Positions 16,501 to 28,386 of a stretch of 35,149 nt of DNA are shown here, in pieces (the first letter of the stretch is position 1; each line of letters starts with the position of its first letter). Source of the stretch: Candidatus Poseidonia sp. (GTDB lineage: Archaea > Thermoplasmatota > Poseidoniia > Poseidoniales > Poseidoniaceae); assembly GCA_023254355.1 (NCBI GenBank), contig JALRLR010000005.1:1-35149 (forward strand), written 5' to 3'. The notes beneath the pieces were generated by a model. The model did not search any database and was not told where the DNA came from. It saw nothing but the letters and a program-made list of their open reading frames with translations. The position numbers and the translations under genes were made by a program.

Positions 16501-17790
16501 GACTCGAGCGACATCGAAGTTTGGAATTGGACGTTCTCCGACGGAACGTTTGGTGACCGCCCCCAAGTCACCCACAGTTTCGTGACGCCGGGCATTCATA
16601 CCGTGACCCTCGTGGTGACGGACAAAGACGGCGTCGAAAGCTTCCCCCGGACCATGACGGTACGCATCTCCAATCCGCTGCCCATCATTAACGTCCGAAT
16701 TTTGGACGGTTGGATCGAAGGCGAACTCATCACCACTTCAACCGTGTTCCCGGAAGGCTCCCTTCCCGAAGCATGGTCCCATACGTTCAACGAGGACGGC
16801 GATGTCGTCACTGCACCGCATCGCATGCTGTACTTTGATTCAGCCGGAACCCGCGACGGGGACCGTCAATTCGAAGGCAAATACGTGCCCTTTGAAGCCG
16901 AATCCCCCGACTGGAACGGCCTGGTCGAATACACGTGGGATTTCGGGGACGCCACGCCGCTTGACCACAGCGCTTCGCCGTGGCACGCCTACGACCTCCC
17001 GGGCACTTACCTCGTCTCCCTCACGGTTCGAGACGGCTTTGGAACGGGGGACGTGACTCGCTCGACGTTCACCGTGGTGGTGGACCACCCGCCGGTCGTG
17101 TCCGACATCTATGTTCCCGAGGATGTCTTTGCGGGTTCCTCCGCTTCGTTCGATGCCGAATCCTCGGACATGGAGTCGGGCAGCACGATGGAAATTTACC
17201 GTGACCTTGACGTGGAAGACGGTTCAATCACGGAGCGCGATGAGCGAATCCTTACGGAACTGAGTGTGCGGTGGGATTTTGACATTGAAATCGATGACGA
17301 TGAAAACGGTAACCCACAAGATGACTGGGTTCTTCCCCTCGCCGGTTCATCAACACGAGCGATTCACACCTATGAGAAGACCGGCTATTACACGGTGCTG
17401 ATCGAAGTTTGTGACGGGATGGGCCAATGCGCTTCGTTAAGCGAAGACATTGAAGTCATCCCCGTGCCTGAAGGTCCGCCCTCGCTTTCAGACTTCAGCG
17501 CAGAGGAGTGGAAGTCGTGGATTGCCGATGCCGGCTCGGAACTGGCCACCTTCGTCGCTCTCATCGTCGTTGCCTTGGTCTTGGGTTGGTTGGTCATGCG
17601 CGAACCAAGCCAAATTGAAGAGGAGGCGAAGGAAGCCGCCGAAACCTACACGGACATTGAACACGTTGAATCTCAGGGCGGCTTGCTGGGCATGGACCAT
17701 CACCAGCCGCCTCCAGCGCCGAAAATTCTCTCCAAGGAAGAACGGCGGAGCGACGACAGCGGGTACGTGCGTCCACTCCGTCGAAGGTGA
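13573..17790 (+). CDS. Giant secreted zinc-metallopeptidase-like surface protein with six PKD domains and C-terminal anchor
   Basis: From ATG 13573 the protein has 1405 residues. A signal peptide (about 1-35) leads into a domain with a gluzincin-type site: HELEH at 242-246 and a candidate third ligand E262 in WIDEGNAD. This suggests a peptidase of the M6/M30 kind. A beta region and a calcium-loop-like DRDGDGLEDTVN (about 536-547) follow. Six PKD-type beta modules then show their W-x-F/W-D/S-G cores at about 678 (YVWVFGDNG), 773 (FQWDWGDGT), 863 (YDWTFTDG), 984 (WNWTFSDGT), 1120 (YTWDFGD) and 1233 (VRWDFD). A single membrane segment (about 1323-1343) and a charged cytoplasmic tail end it. The likely role is extracellular protein degradation or surface adhesion in an outward-facing envelope. 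An in-frame GTG at 13558 is the alternative start. Confidence 0.85.
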   Translation: MVIFLSERRSSLAFFFMVMMLLSSSTPMLLAVGAESADDTDTTPPYNAGGIVIGDLSQFDPSTGSEYLFIHEEEPVVSATPFMRQAWIDAGRPGVDSMVVEPSLGRSAGRACTPHSVGDSLTVNTAGGQISAYVAKTTTSVAFIVQSGRTLTSTVLNNLASTWDSTIYPTMTTYYGKDYQDGRGLAPPDVDNNCQVQIIIYDIDGAYNTGGYFAPSFASSREAVFVDFADITLSWGKSILAHELEHLLHNALDPYENLWIDEGNADVAIYLCFGADSTLRGHVNAWTGSPEQSVRWWNQRIADYGAGYLFTMYLAEHLGGGPAVRQLVQDSATGGRGVENLLLSPQSGQVGLLGRTMNEAFANFSIAVTLDSDQGIYGYPNLDLNPVCTGGAFCRAQATESNSDWSGPWSSTGNTVEGWGIRSFKFTPGSASPAPLTLRLTADKSQFEGVVVTKATTDGLWSVTELDFVNNVATGLVPGFGNLTDEVWVITWYASTVADCDYTSCGPSYPTGVVDIEAARITSPATLSLNNTVLSDRDGDGLEDTVNINYGVLSNAFFEDLDVEISVRDANGQVIDTVTDRIAAGGGVDAPGEVYFTAPLSDQYSFAMVMKDMLGDVVDTLQTSPQVLNNMKPVANGSVSLSEVQTWENIQFLGNGFDAWGLSLDNNSLPYLDSPTAYVWVFGDNGSSNLKSPMRSYTEVGTFNATLRVQDQGGSWSETQVHPINVSDDSAPVPIITVNNVVIDQEITLLTGQRILFSAGRTADNVPLDNLVFQWDWGDGTSSGGQGVYAQQHEWDEIDGENTTFNLTLTVSDGINSGIKTIQVHVNNRIPVQIYAETMTTMTYTTLVMPDVFRDDDGEILAYDWTFTDGVRLGTGTPQRGDDFSQISSTSTNPLVAWDTPGNKTVTLRVTDDGGSQATAVLNIVVLNQVPVATFDVRTLSAMGSREIDFREEDGEVDTAYVFDGLDSLDPDGPVGDSSDIEVWNWTFSDGTFGDRPQVTHSFVTPGIHTVTLVVTDKDGVESFPRTMTVRISNPLPIINVRILDGWIEGELITTSTVFPEGSLPEAWSHTFNEDGDVVTAPHRMLYFDSAGTRDGDRQFEGKYVPFEAESPDWNGLVEYTWDFGDATPLDHSASPWHAYDLPGTYLVSLTVRDGFGTGDVTRSTFTVVVDHPPVVSDIYVPEDVFAGSSASFDAESSDMESGSTMEIYRDLDVEDGSITERDERILTELSVRWDFDIEIDDDENGNPQDDWVLPLAGSSTRAIHTYEKTGYYTVLIEVCDGMGQCASLSEDIEVIPVPEGPPSLSDFSAEEWKSWIADAGSELATFVALIVVALVLGWLVMREPSQIEEEAKEAAETYTDIEHVESQGGLLGMDHHQPPPAPKILSKEERRSDDSGYVRPLRRR

Positions 17791-17800
17791 GGCAATCTCC

Positions 17801-17807
17801 TATAACC
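17801..17807 (+). promoter_or_regulatory. TATA-like box of the exported protein gene
   Basis: TATAACC, 10 bases after the PKD-gene stop codon, is centred about 33 bases before the ATG at 17837. It suggests separate transcription with a leader of a few bases. Confidence 0.4.
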
Positions 17808-17836
17808 GCCGCAACCCCCGTACACGCGTGGGCAGC

Positions 17837-18850
17837 ATGAGTTACCGCCTTTGGTTGCTGCTTGGTGTCTTGTTGGTTCCCCTTTTGGGCAGTGCTTCCT
17901 TCTCAGCATCACCGGTTCAAGCAGCGGTGGCTTGTGAGGGTGAAGTGGTGCCTGCCGCCTGGAACGAAACGGTGCAGCGGCACGCCTTGGTCCCGTTTTC
18001 GAATTGGGATTACGAGTACATGTACGAATCCCGTCCCATGGAGGACCCCGATGAAGGTAAACCCAGCGAGGACGGTGCATGGGACAACACCCTCCACCCA
18101 GAGGAGCCGTGGATGTACAACCCGTCCTGGCCCCTACCCGTTCTCGAGCCCATGCGGGAAGGGCATTACGTCTCGATGCAAGTGGGCAACGACAGCGTTG
18201 GCGCCCTTCGCTTCAACCTTTCAAGCGCCCATCGGACCACCTTCTGCGTGACGCTTGCATCGGTGGATGGCAACGCCACCACGCCCATTGAGGGTGATGT
18301 CTACCTCATGACCACTTCACAGTACAATCGATACGAAGAGGTCTATCGCATGGTTCACGGGGGGTGGTGGTTCTGGGATGCCAGTTTCAGCGATGATGGT
18401 GACAACGCGTTGAGCACCATTCCGCCCGAATGGCGCAGCTTTGACCCGACGGGGTGGCAATCCTACCGGGATGTCCATCAATACGAACAACGTTCAGAGG
18501 TCACGTTCTCGGTGACGCTTGATGGCCCGGAGGTCTACAGTTCCTTTTTCGGAAACGATGAGTGGCAAGACTTCTACCTCGTGATCGATGCTTGGGACAA
18601 CACGCATGACAACGATGCAATTTCACCAGGTTCGGTCGTGGTGGCCGATGTCACGGTGTTGGCGGCCCAACGAACGACGGTGTTCCCTGTTTGGACCGTA
18701 CCGCTGGTGCTGGTGGGCGGATTTGCCACGATGGTCATCGCTCCGTTTGTGCTAAACAAACGGTACATGGATGCAGGGCTTGGAAGTGCAAGTGATCAAT
18801 CGGTGGCAACGGAGGACGTTCCTTACCTTGAGCAAATACCCAAGTCCTGA
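17837..18850 (+). CDS. Exported, membrane-anchored protein, function unknown
   Basis: A 337-residue protein with a clear signal peptide (LWLLLGVLLVPLLGSASFSA, cleavage likely after the PVQAA region near residue 31) and a single C-terminal membrane segment at about 286-307 (VPLVLVGGFATMVIAPFVL) with a short cytoplasmic tail. The exposed part is Trp/Tyr/Asp-rich and beta-like, with two Cys residues (near 33 and 137) that could pair. I recognise no family. The frame is open far upstream into the PKD gene, but the signal peptide fixes the start at 17837. It follows the PKD peptidase by 46 bases and ends 26 bases before the convergent aroD stop. The anchoring layout matches its neighbours, suggesting a common surface role. 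Confidence 0.72.
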   Translation: MSYRLWLLLGVLLVPLLGSASFSASPVQAAVACEGEVVPAAWNETVQRHALVPFSNWDYEYMYESRPMEDPDEGKPSEDGAWDNTLHPEEPWMYNPSWPLPVLEPMREGHYVSMQVGNDSVGALRFNLSSAHRTTFCVTLASVDGNATTPIEGDVYLMTTSQYNRYEEVYRMVHGGWWFWDASFSDDGDNALSTIPPEWRSFDPTGWQSYRDVHQYEQRSEVTFSVTLDGPEVYSSFFGNDEWQDFYLVIDAWDNTHDNDAISPGSVVVADVTVLAAQRTTVFPVWTVPLVLVGGFATMVIAPFVLNKRYMDAGLGSASDQSVATEDVPYLEQIPKS

Positions 18851-18876
18851 CCTTGAGCGACTTGGCCCGGTCGCCA

Positions 18877-19674
18877 TCAGTATTCCAGAAGGGTCCAAGC
18901 GTTCTTGAGGTCCTTCACGTTCACGAGGCCCTTGTTGGACAACTTGTGTTCGGAGCGGAGCGTGGCATAGACCATGGATTGACCCAACACGGGAGCGTGC
19001 AATCGGGTCCAGTCGCCACCGTTGCCGAGCCCCATCATGGCAAAAGCATGTTTTGAGTTTCGCAATTCGTAGCTGGCCTCAACGATTTGGAGGGCATCTT
19101 GGTGGTCGTTGACGGTCCCGCAGAACTTGAAGATTTGACCTTCGGTAGCGTGCTCGTTGACCATGTTGACCAATTCTTCAGCGCTGGGGGTCGTGGTGGT
19201 GTTGTGGATGGACGAAATCACGCTGACGTTGTTGGAGGCGGCCTGTTCGATCAGCGCCTTTCGTGCCTTGTCAGCGATGGAGATCTCGAGGTCGATGCTG
19301 TTGACGCCCGAGGCGATGCCTTTCTCGAGGATGGTCATCCGATCGTCTTCAGAGCCGGGGAAGAATCCGCCCTCGGAGGTGGGGCGGACCGTGAAGATCA
19401 CGGGAAGGGGGATGCTCTCTTTCAGGGATTGGATGGCTTCGTCAACGTCCACCTCTCCAACCTCGCGGACGGGCCATTCGTTTTCAGGAGCCATGATGCG
19501 CTTGATCTCCCCGTCCTCGTCTTCAACTTCAACGGGTTCGGGTTTCTTGAGGTACAGTCGGTCAAACCGAACTTCAACAAATTCAGCGCCGGCGAGGTTG
19601 GCCCGAGCGGCTTCATCGGCCATGGCTTTGACGGTCGTTCCATCAAGCGACACGCAAATTTTCGGTCCAGTCAT
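18877..19674 (-). CDS. aroD: 3-dehydroquinate dehydratase, type I
   Basis: A 265-residue class I dehydroquinase, third step of the shikimate pathway: 3-dehydroquinate to 3-dehydroshikimate through a Schiff base. Visible residues are E34 and R36 of VEVRFDRL, R97 in FTVRPTSEGG, H157 in SIHNTTTTPS, the Schiff-base K183 in IFKFCGTVND, R224 and S233. Two departures stand out: an acidic insert at about 44-72, and a Leu where the C-terminal loop usually has Gln (SNKGLVNVKDL against the family's S-x-P-G-Q). Most of the active site is intact, so activity is still likely. The ATG at 19674 has a TTAAG-type TATA box 27 bases upstream. No other shikimate genes are nearby. Confidence 0.88.
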   Translation of the reverse strand: MTGPKICVSLDGTTVKAMADEAARANLAGAEFVEVRFDRLYLKKPEPVEVEDEDGEIKRIMAPENEWPVREVGEVDVDEAIQSLKESIPLPVIFTVRPTSEGGFFPGSEDDRMTILEKGIASGVNSIDLEISIADKARKALIEQAASNNVSVISSIHNTTTTPSAEELVNMVNEHATEGQIFKFCGTVNDHQDALQIVEASYELRNSKHAFAMMGLGNGGDWTRLHAPVLGQSMVYATLRSEHKLSNKGLVNVKDLKNAWTLLEY

Positions 19675-19695
19675 GCCCCGCCCACCTGCCCACTC

Positions 19696-19705
19696 CTCTT
19701 AACGC
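19696..19705 (-). promoter_or_regulatory. TATA-like box of aroD
   Basis: The minus strand reads GCGTTAAGAG, centred about 27 bases before the aroD ATG at 19674, the same TTAAG core and spacing as the M28 box. Confidence 0.4.
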
Positions 19706-19833
19706 TCACGCTTCGCGTCTTCGGCAACGTGTTTGAGAAGGTCTTTCTCACGATGTTCCTGATGAGGTCGAAATCCAAGGCGTTCGTCAAGCCTGAAGTG
19801 CGGCGCAATCTCTCGTTTACGAGGTGGATTTGG

Positions 19834-19849
19834 GGGTATGTTTATACCC
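19834..19849 (+). promoter_or_regulatory. Dyad with embedded TATA-like element upstream of gyrB
   Basis: A perfect 6-base inverted repeat, GGGTAT and ATACCC separated by GTTT, contains the TATA-like TTTATACC. If this is the TATA box, transcription would start near 19870, leaving a leader of about 85 bases before gyrB. A regulator bound to the dyad would block TATA-binding protein directly. A T-rich TATTTTTT at 19862-19869 is an alternative element. Confidence 0.4.
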
Positions 19850-19877
19850 TGTCGTGAGGTCTATTTTTTGTAGGAGG

Positions 19878-24597
<4,720 letters not shown>

Positions 24598-24709
24598 ATG
24601 TCGTTCTTGGCTGCTTTCATCGGCGCTTCAGGTCGCCGAAGCGACGCATTCAAACGGGAAGGGATGTTCTCAACGCCTGCGGGGGCAACTCGCTGCCGCG
24701 GTGAGATTG

Positions 24710-25966
24710 ATGGATGAGCGTTCGCTGATTTACGATTGGAACACGGTAGACTACGACATCAAGCGGGATGCATCCAATCATCCTCACGGTGTATGGTTCG
24801 ATGATGAAACCCTTCGAGATGGATTGCAAAGCCCAAGTGCTCGAAACCCGACCATTGAACAGAAGATTGAGTTGCTCGGCTACATGGAACGCCTTGGCTT
24901 GCAAAAAGTCGACCTTGGTTTGCCTGGAGCAGGGCCGTTCCACCGCGAACACATCGATGCCATGCTCACCCACATCAAGGAGAACGATTTCTCAATCCGT
25001 CCCGGCGCCGCCGTGCGAACGCTCATGGGGGACATTGAGCCCCTGGTTGAGATGCAGGCAAAGCACGAAATGGAAATTCAAGCCTCGGCGTTTTTGGGCA
25101 CCAGTCCCATTCGCCAATACACCGAAGGCTGGACGATGGAGAAGTTGGTCACCACCATGGAGGCGGCCGTTTCCTACGCTGTCGAGAACGACGTCCCCGT
25201 GATGTTTGTCACCGAGGACACGACCCGCTCCAACCCCGACGACGTGAAGATGATCTATCAGCGGGCCATGGAACTCGGTGTTCGTCGCCTCTGCGTTTGC
25301 GACACCTGCGGCCACGTGACGCCCAACGGCGTGAAGAAGTTGCTCAATTTCATCGATGAGGAAGTCATCAAGGACGCTGGTTACCAGCGTCGAGACATCG
25401 AAGTCAATTGGCACGGTCATCAGGACCGTGGCCTGGGCGTGGCCAACAACATCGCTGCCGTAGAAGCCGGAGCCGACGTGATTCACGGTACCGCACTCGG
25501 CGTCGGCGAGCGCGCCGGAAACGCCCCTCTCGACCAAACCCTCGTGAACCTGAAGCTCATGGGCGTGATTGACAACGACCTCACCTTGCTCGACACCTAC
25601 ATGCAAAAAGCCAACCAGTACATTGAGGTCCCGTTGCCACGCAACTACCCGGTGTTTGGCGAAGATGCCTTTGAAACGGGGACGGGCGTGCACGCCTCGG
25701 CCGTCATCAAGGCCATGAGGAAGGGTGATGACTGGCTCGCCGACCGCGTGTATTCTGGCGTGCCAGCCGGCGATTTCGGATTGAAGCAGGTGATTCGCAT
25801 CGGCCACATGTCCGGTCGTTCCAACATCGTTTGGTGGCTCGAACAGAACGGCATTGAGGCGACCGATGACCTCGTTGCCCACCTTTTTGAGGTGGCGAAG
25901 GGCCAAAAGCGCAACATGTTGGACAGCGAGATTCACGCAGCCGTGGCGGCGTTCACGTCGGCCTGA
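24710..25966 (+). CDS. 2-isopropylmalate/homocitrate synthase family enzyme (LeuA-like)
   Basis: A 418-residue DRE-TIM metallolyase that condenses acetyl-CoA with a 2-oxo acid. FDDETLRDGLQSPS (30-43) carries the metal-binding Asp and the catalytic Arg of the RDG motif. WHGHQDRG (H235 and H237) gives the metal-binding histidines, and HGTALGVGERAGNAPLDQTL is the second family signature. The C-terminal subdomain is present, but the roughly 130-residue regulatory domain of LeuA, which binds leucine, is absent. Substrate cannot be set from sequence: isopropylmalate, citramalate and homocitrate synthases are all possible. The usual E-Q after RDG is L-Q here. It starts 112 bases after gyrA, where I see no promoter; GTG 24701 is a possible alternative start. 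Its stop abuts the convergent AstE-like gene. Confidence 0.82.
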   Translation: MDERSLIYDWNTVDYDIKRDASNHPHGVWFDDETLRDGLQSPSARNPTIEQKIELLGYMERLGLQKVDLGLPGAGPFHREHIDAMLTHIKENDFSIRPGAAVRTLMGDIEPLVEMQAKHEMEIQASAFLGTSPIRQYTEGWTMEKLVTTMEAAVSYAVENDVPVMFVTEDTTRSNPDDVKMIYQRAMELGVRRLCVCDTCGHVTPNGVKKLLNFIDEEVIKDAGYQRRDIEVNWHGHQDRGLGVANNIAAVEAGADVIHGTALGVGERAGNAPLDQTLVNLKLMGVIDNDLTLLDTYMQKANQYIEVPLPRNYPVFGEDAFETGTGVHASAVIKAMRKGDDWLADRVYSGVPAGDFGLKQVIRIGHMSGRSNIVWWLEQNGIEATDDLVAHLFEVAKGQKRNMLDSEIHAAVAAFTSA

Positions 25967-27280
25967 TCAAGCGGCCTCTTCTTCCTCGAATTCCTTCTCG
26001 TTGGTGATTTTCGAGTCAACCCATTCCGAATCAACGTCTTCACCACTCCAAGCCCCATGGAGGGAAATTTCGTTAATTTCGTGTTCTTCTCGCCAAACTC
26101 GTTCCTCCAAGCTGCCGTTGACGATGAAGTGACCGTTGGCGTCAATTTGTTCCTCAAGCAAGGCAAAGTGTTTCGAAATCGGGAGGAAGTGACCAACGGG
26201 CATGCCAGCGGCGGTGAACGGGTTGGTGGCCGCTCCGATGATCAATCCGTCTTCAGGAGCCACGATGTCCACGGTCATGCCGGGGGTCGCCGGGTCGGAA
26301 ATGGTCGCCACGACTTCGCCTTCCCGCATGACGCTGCCTGCAGAAACAAACATGTCGAGCAGACCGCCTTCGGCGGCCCGTAGCCACGTTGAGCCGCTGG
26401 CCATGATGCGAAATTTAGGGCGTTGTGGGTTTCCAGGAATCATGCGCATGGAACGCAACGAGTTGAGGATGCCGTGGACGGCGACCTTCACGGATTGGTC
26501 GCCAAGGAAATCGGCCCCGCCGCCTTCGTAGGTGATGACGGGGATGTCGGCAGCGTTCGCCGTTCGCCGAAGCGTGCCTTTTGGAGGGATGGAATCAAGC
26601 AGGATTTCAATCCCGAACGACTTGGCGAGTAGGTAGGAACTTGTATGGGAGAGGTCGACTCGAACTTGGGGCATGTTGGTTCGACCTTTGGCAGCACTGT
26701 GAAGGTCGATGATGGCGTCGCTATCGGCGACCAAATAATTCCAAATCTGGTCTGCAACCCGCTTGGTTGTTGACCCTCCGGGGTCTCCGGGGAATTGCCG
26801 ATTGAGATCCCTGCCGTCGGGGAAATACCTTGACTTCATTCGGTAGCCTGGAAGGTTGACCACCGGGACAATTCGAAGGGTTCCCGCCAAGGTGGCGGGA
26901 TCAAGCGGCTTCCCGCTGTCGGTAAACGCATTGCTCAGAAGATGCGTGCACGCCGAGGGACCGGTCAATTCGTCGCCGTGAATGCCCCCAAGAACGGTGA
27001 TGCACGGTCCGGGCCTCCCTCCATGAATGACCGTCACGGGAACGGGCCATCGATCACCCAGATTCACGTCCAACAGCGGCAGATGGATGGTACGCATGGT
27101 CCCGGGTTTGATGCGCTTGCGATGGAACCGAATGTCGGACCATTCGGACGTGCGGTCCCATTCCGGGCGGTCTTCCGGTTGATGGGCCTTCATGGCCTCC
27201 TCAATCGCTATACGTCGTCGTTTTGGCAGTTCATGGGCGACGCGAACTTTGCGAACGGACTTCTTCCGTTGCTCGCCCAT
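25967..27280 (-). CDS. Succinylglutamate desuccinylase/aspartoacylase family zinc hydrolase
   Basis: A 437-residue member of the AstE/AspA branch of M14-type zinc hydrolases, which cleave N-acyl amino acids or related amides. The zinc site is visible as GGIHGDELTG (H101 and E104) and IIDLHSAAKG (H194). FPDGRDLNRQFPGD (153-166) contains the substrate-binding Arg and Asn. Residues about 300-400 form the beta domain typical of the family (SAGSVMREGEVVATI, PEDGLIIGAA). The N-terminus is strongly basic (RKKSVRKVR...PKRRR) and the C-terminus acidic. The true substrate is unknown; deacylation of N-acyl amino acids is the family's role. It is divergent from the hotdog thioesterase gene by 58 bases, and its stop shares the palindrome TGATCA with the LeuA-like gene's stop. 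Confidence 0.8.
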   Translation of the reverse strand: MGEQRKKSVRKVRVAHELPKRRRIAIEEAMKAHQPEDRPEWDRTSEWSDIRFHRKRIKPGTMRTIHLPLLDVNLGDRWPVPVTVIHGGRPGPCITVLGGIHGDELTGPSACTHLLSNAFTDSGKPLDPATLAGTLRIVPVVNLPGYRMKSRYFPDGRDLNRQFPGDPGGSTTKRVADQIWNYLVADSDAIIDLHSAAKGRTNMPQVRVDLSHTSSYLLAKSFGIEILLDSIPPKGTLRRTANAADIPVITYEGGGADFLGDQSVKVAVHGILNSLRSMRMIPGNPQRPKFRIMASGSTWLRAAEGGLLDMFVSAGSVMREGEVVATISDPATPGMTVDIVAPEDGLIIGAATNPFTAAGMPVGHFLPISKHFALLEEQIDANGHFIVNGSLEERVWREEHEINEISLHGAWSGEDVDSEWVDSKITNEKEFEEEEAA

Positions 27281-27338
27281 GGTTTCTGCAGGCTTCGCCC
27301 TGTCATCAACACTCCGCTGTTCTCAGGTGGTAAGAACC

Positions 27339-27833
27339 ATGAAGCGTCGCTTGCCTTGCAGGGCCATGACGGAACCGGGCGTGCAACGTGTCTACGCACC
27401 CAATTCGATTTGCTTTGGTTGTGGTCCTGCCAACGAACACGGTTTGCGCATTGATTCGCATCGCACCGAGGAAGGCTTGGTGATGGAGTTTCAACCCGAG
27501 CCTCACCATCAAGCCTTCCCCGGAATGGTGAACGGCGGTATCATTGGAACGTTGCTTGATTGTCACGGCAATTGGGCTGCGGCCGTGGCGCTGATGGACG
27601 CCCATGGGCTGGATGAACCCCCGTGTACGGTCACCGCCAGTTACGAGATTAAACTCCGTCGACCGACGCCGGCCGACGAACGTTTAACGGTCAAAGCGAC
27701 CGTGAGCGAACTTCTCGACGACCGTGCAACCGTTTCGTTGGTCCTTGAGGCTGCGGGAAAGGTTTGTGCGACGGGAAGCGGTCTTTTTGTCGCTGTTAAG
27801 GAAGGTCACCCTGCCTTCCATCGCTGGTCGTGA
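27339..27833 (+). CDS. Hotdog-fold thioesterase (PaaI/4HBT type)
   Basis: A 164-residue single hotdog domain. CFGCGPANEHGLRI (25-38) is the motif typical of PaaI-like proteins. PGMVNGGIIGTLLDCHGNWAA (61-81) holds the central helix with D74 as the probable catalytic acid, and the long beta strands follow. Such enzymes hydrolyse acyl-CoA thioesters in the cytosol; the substrate is unknown. The ATG at 27339 has AGGTGG 8 bases upstream as a ribosome site; an in-frame ATG at 27366 is possible. It begins a plus-strand series with the SprT-like gene (9 bases after) and the surface protein. Confidence 0.82.
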   Translation: MKRRLPCRAMTEPGVQRVYAPNSICFGCGPANEHGLRIDSHRTEEGLVMEFQPEPHHQAFPGMVNGGIIGTLLDCHGNWAAAVALMDAHGLDEPPCTVTASYEIKLRRPTPADERLTVKATVSELLDDRATVSLVLEAAGKVCATGSGLFVAVKEGHPAFHRWS

Positions 27834-27842
27834 GGTCTCGGT

Positions 27843-28372
27843 ATGGTTCGGCCCACGCCCGTTCAAACGGCGGGGCTTGACCGCCTTCGTGAGCGGGTGT
27901 TGCTCACGATGCAGGGCATGGCCTCGTTGGGTGACGTTGACTGTTCATCCTTGCGATTAATCCCTTTGGGCTTGTTGCGAAAAAGCGCCACTCAGCGGCA
28001 CGGCGTCACCCGATGGATTCGTCATCCTTCGGGGGAACTGAGCGTGGAAACGGTCGACCTCCACCCTCGCCTGTTGGAGGATGAATGGAGCGATTATGCC
28101 GCTTTGTTCTCTTTCATGAGTATCTCCATGCGCTGGGTTGGCGGGCACACGACCGGACCTTTCGGACCTTGGAAGCGACTTGGCCGGACACCCAGGCCTC
28201 CCTTCGGGGGCCGGACTTTACACGCCGCATGCGGGAAGGGAAAGCCACGTGGTATTGGCGATGCCCTTCGTGCGAACACGACTACCCCCGCCAGCGAAAA
28301 GCAGGAGGTCGCTACCTTTGCCGAACCTGTCGCCATGTGCTGCAGGACGTACCAGCCGAGGACGCCCAATGA
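27843..28372 (+). pseudogene. SprT-like zinc metalloprotease gene split by a -1 frameshift
   Basis: Two overlapping frames together encode one SprT-like protein of about 176 residues. Frame one starts at ATG 27843 and carries the N-terminal part through ELSVETVDLHPRLLEDEWSD. Frame two, open from 28085 to the TGA at 28370-28372, carries the zinc site LFHEYLHALGWRAHDRTF (HExxH plus downstream His) and a zinc ribbon with CPSC and CRTC. SprT-like/Spartan proteins bind DNA and cut protein-DNA crosslinks. The join must fall between 28085 and about 28115, most simply by loss of one base in the T-rich 28103-28115. It could be a sequencing error, a real inactivating mutation, or recoding. The start lies 9 bases after the thioesterase stop. 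Confidence 0.7.
28085..28372 (+). CDS. C-terminal part of the SprT-like protein (HExxH and zinc ribbon)
   Basis: This 95-residue frame is the second half of the split SprT-like gene. A TGA lies directly before its ATG, so it cannot be read from upstream in the same frame. It holds HEYLH (residues 11-15), a third His in RAHDRTF, and four ribbon cysteines: CPSC at 60-63 and CRTC at 79-82. As a free-standing protein it would lack the N-terminal strands and helix of the SprT fold, so independent function is doubtful. Confidence 0.5.
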   Translation: MERLCRFVLFHEYLHALGWRAHDRTFRTLEATWPDTQASLRGPDFTRRMREGKATWYWRCPSCEHDYPRQRKAGGRYLCRTCRHVLQDVPAEDAQ

Positions 28373-28386
28373 AATAGGAGAGGGCC

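Noticed and set aside
15600-17450. Tandem DNA repeat array in the PKD region
   Set aside because: The similarity is between protein modules with diverged codons; there is no direct DNA repeat of useful length.
19087-19857. 256-codon plus-strand frame across aroD and the gyrB upstream region
   Set aside because: It covers the whole aroD active-site region in antisense; aroD motifs are unmistakable on the other strand.
24992-25936. 314-codon open frame on the minus strand inside the LeuA-like gene
   Set aside because: Antisense shadow of a clearly conserved enzyme; His/Val-rich composition typical of a wrong frame.
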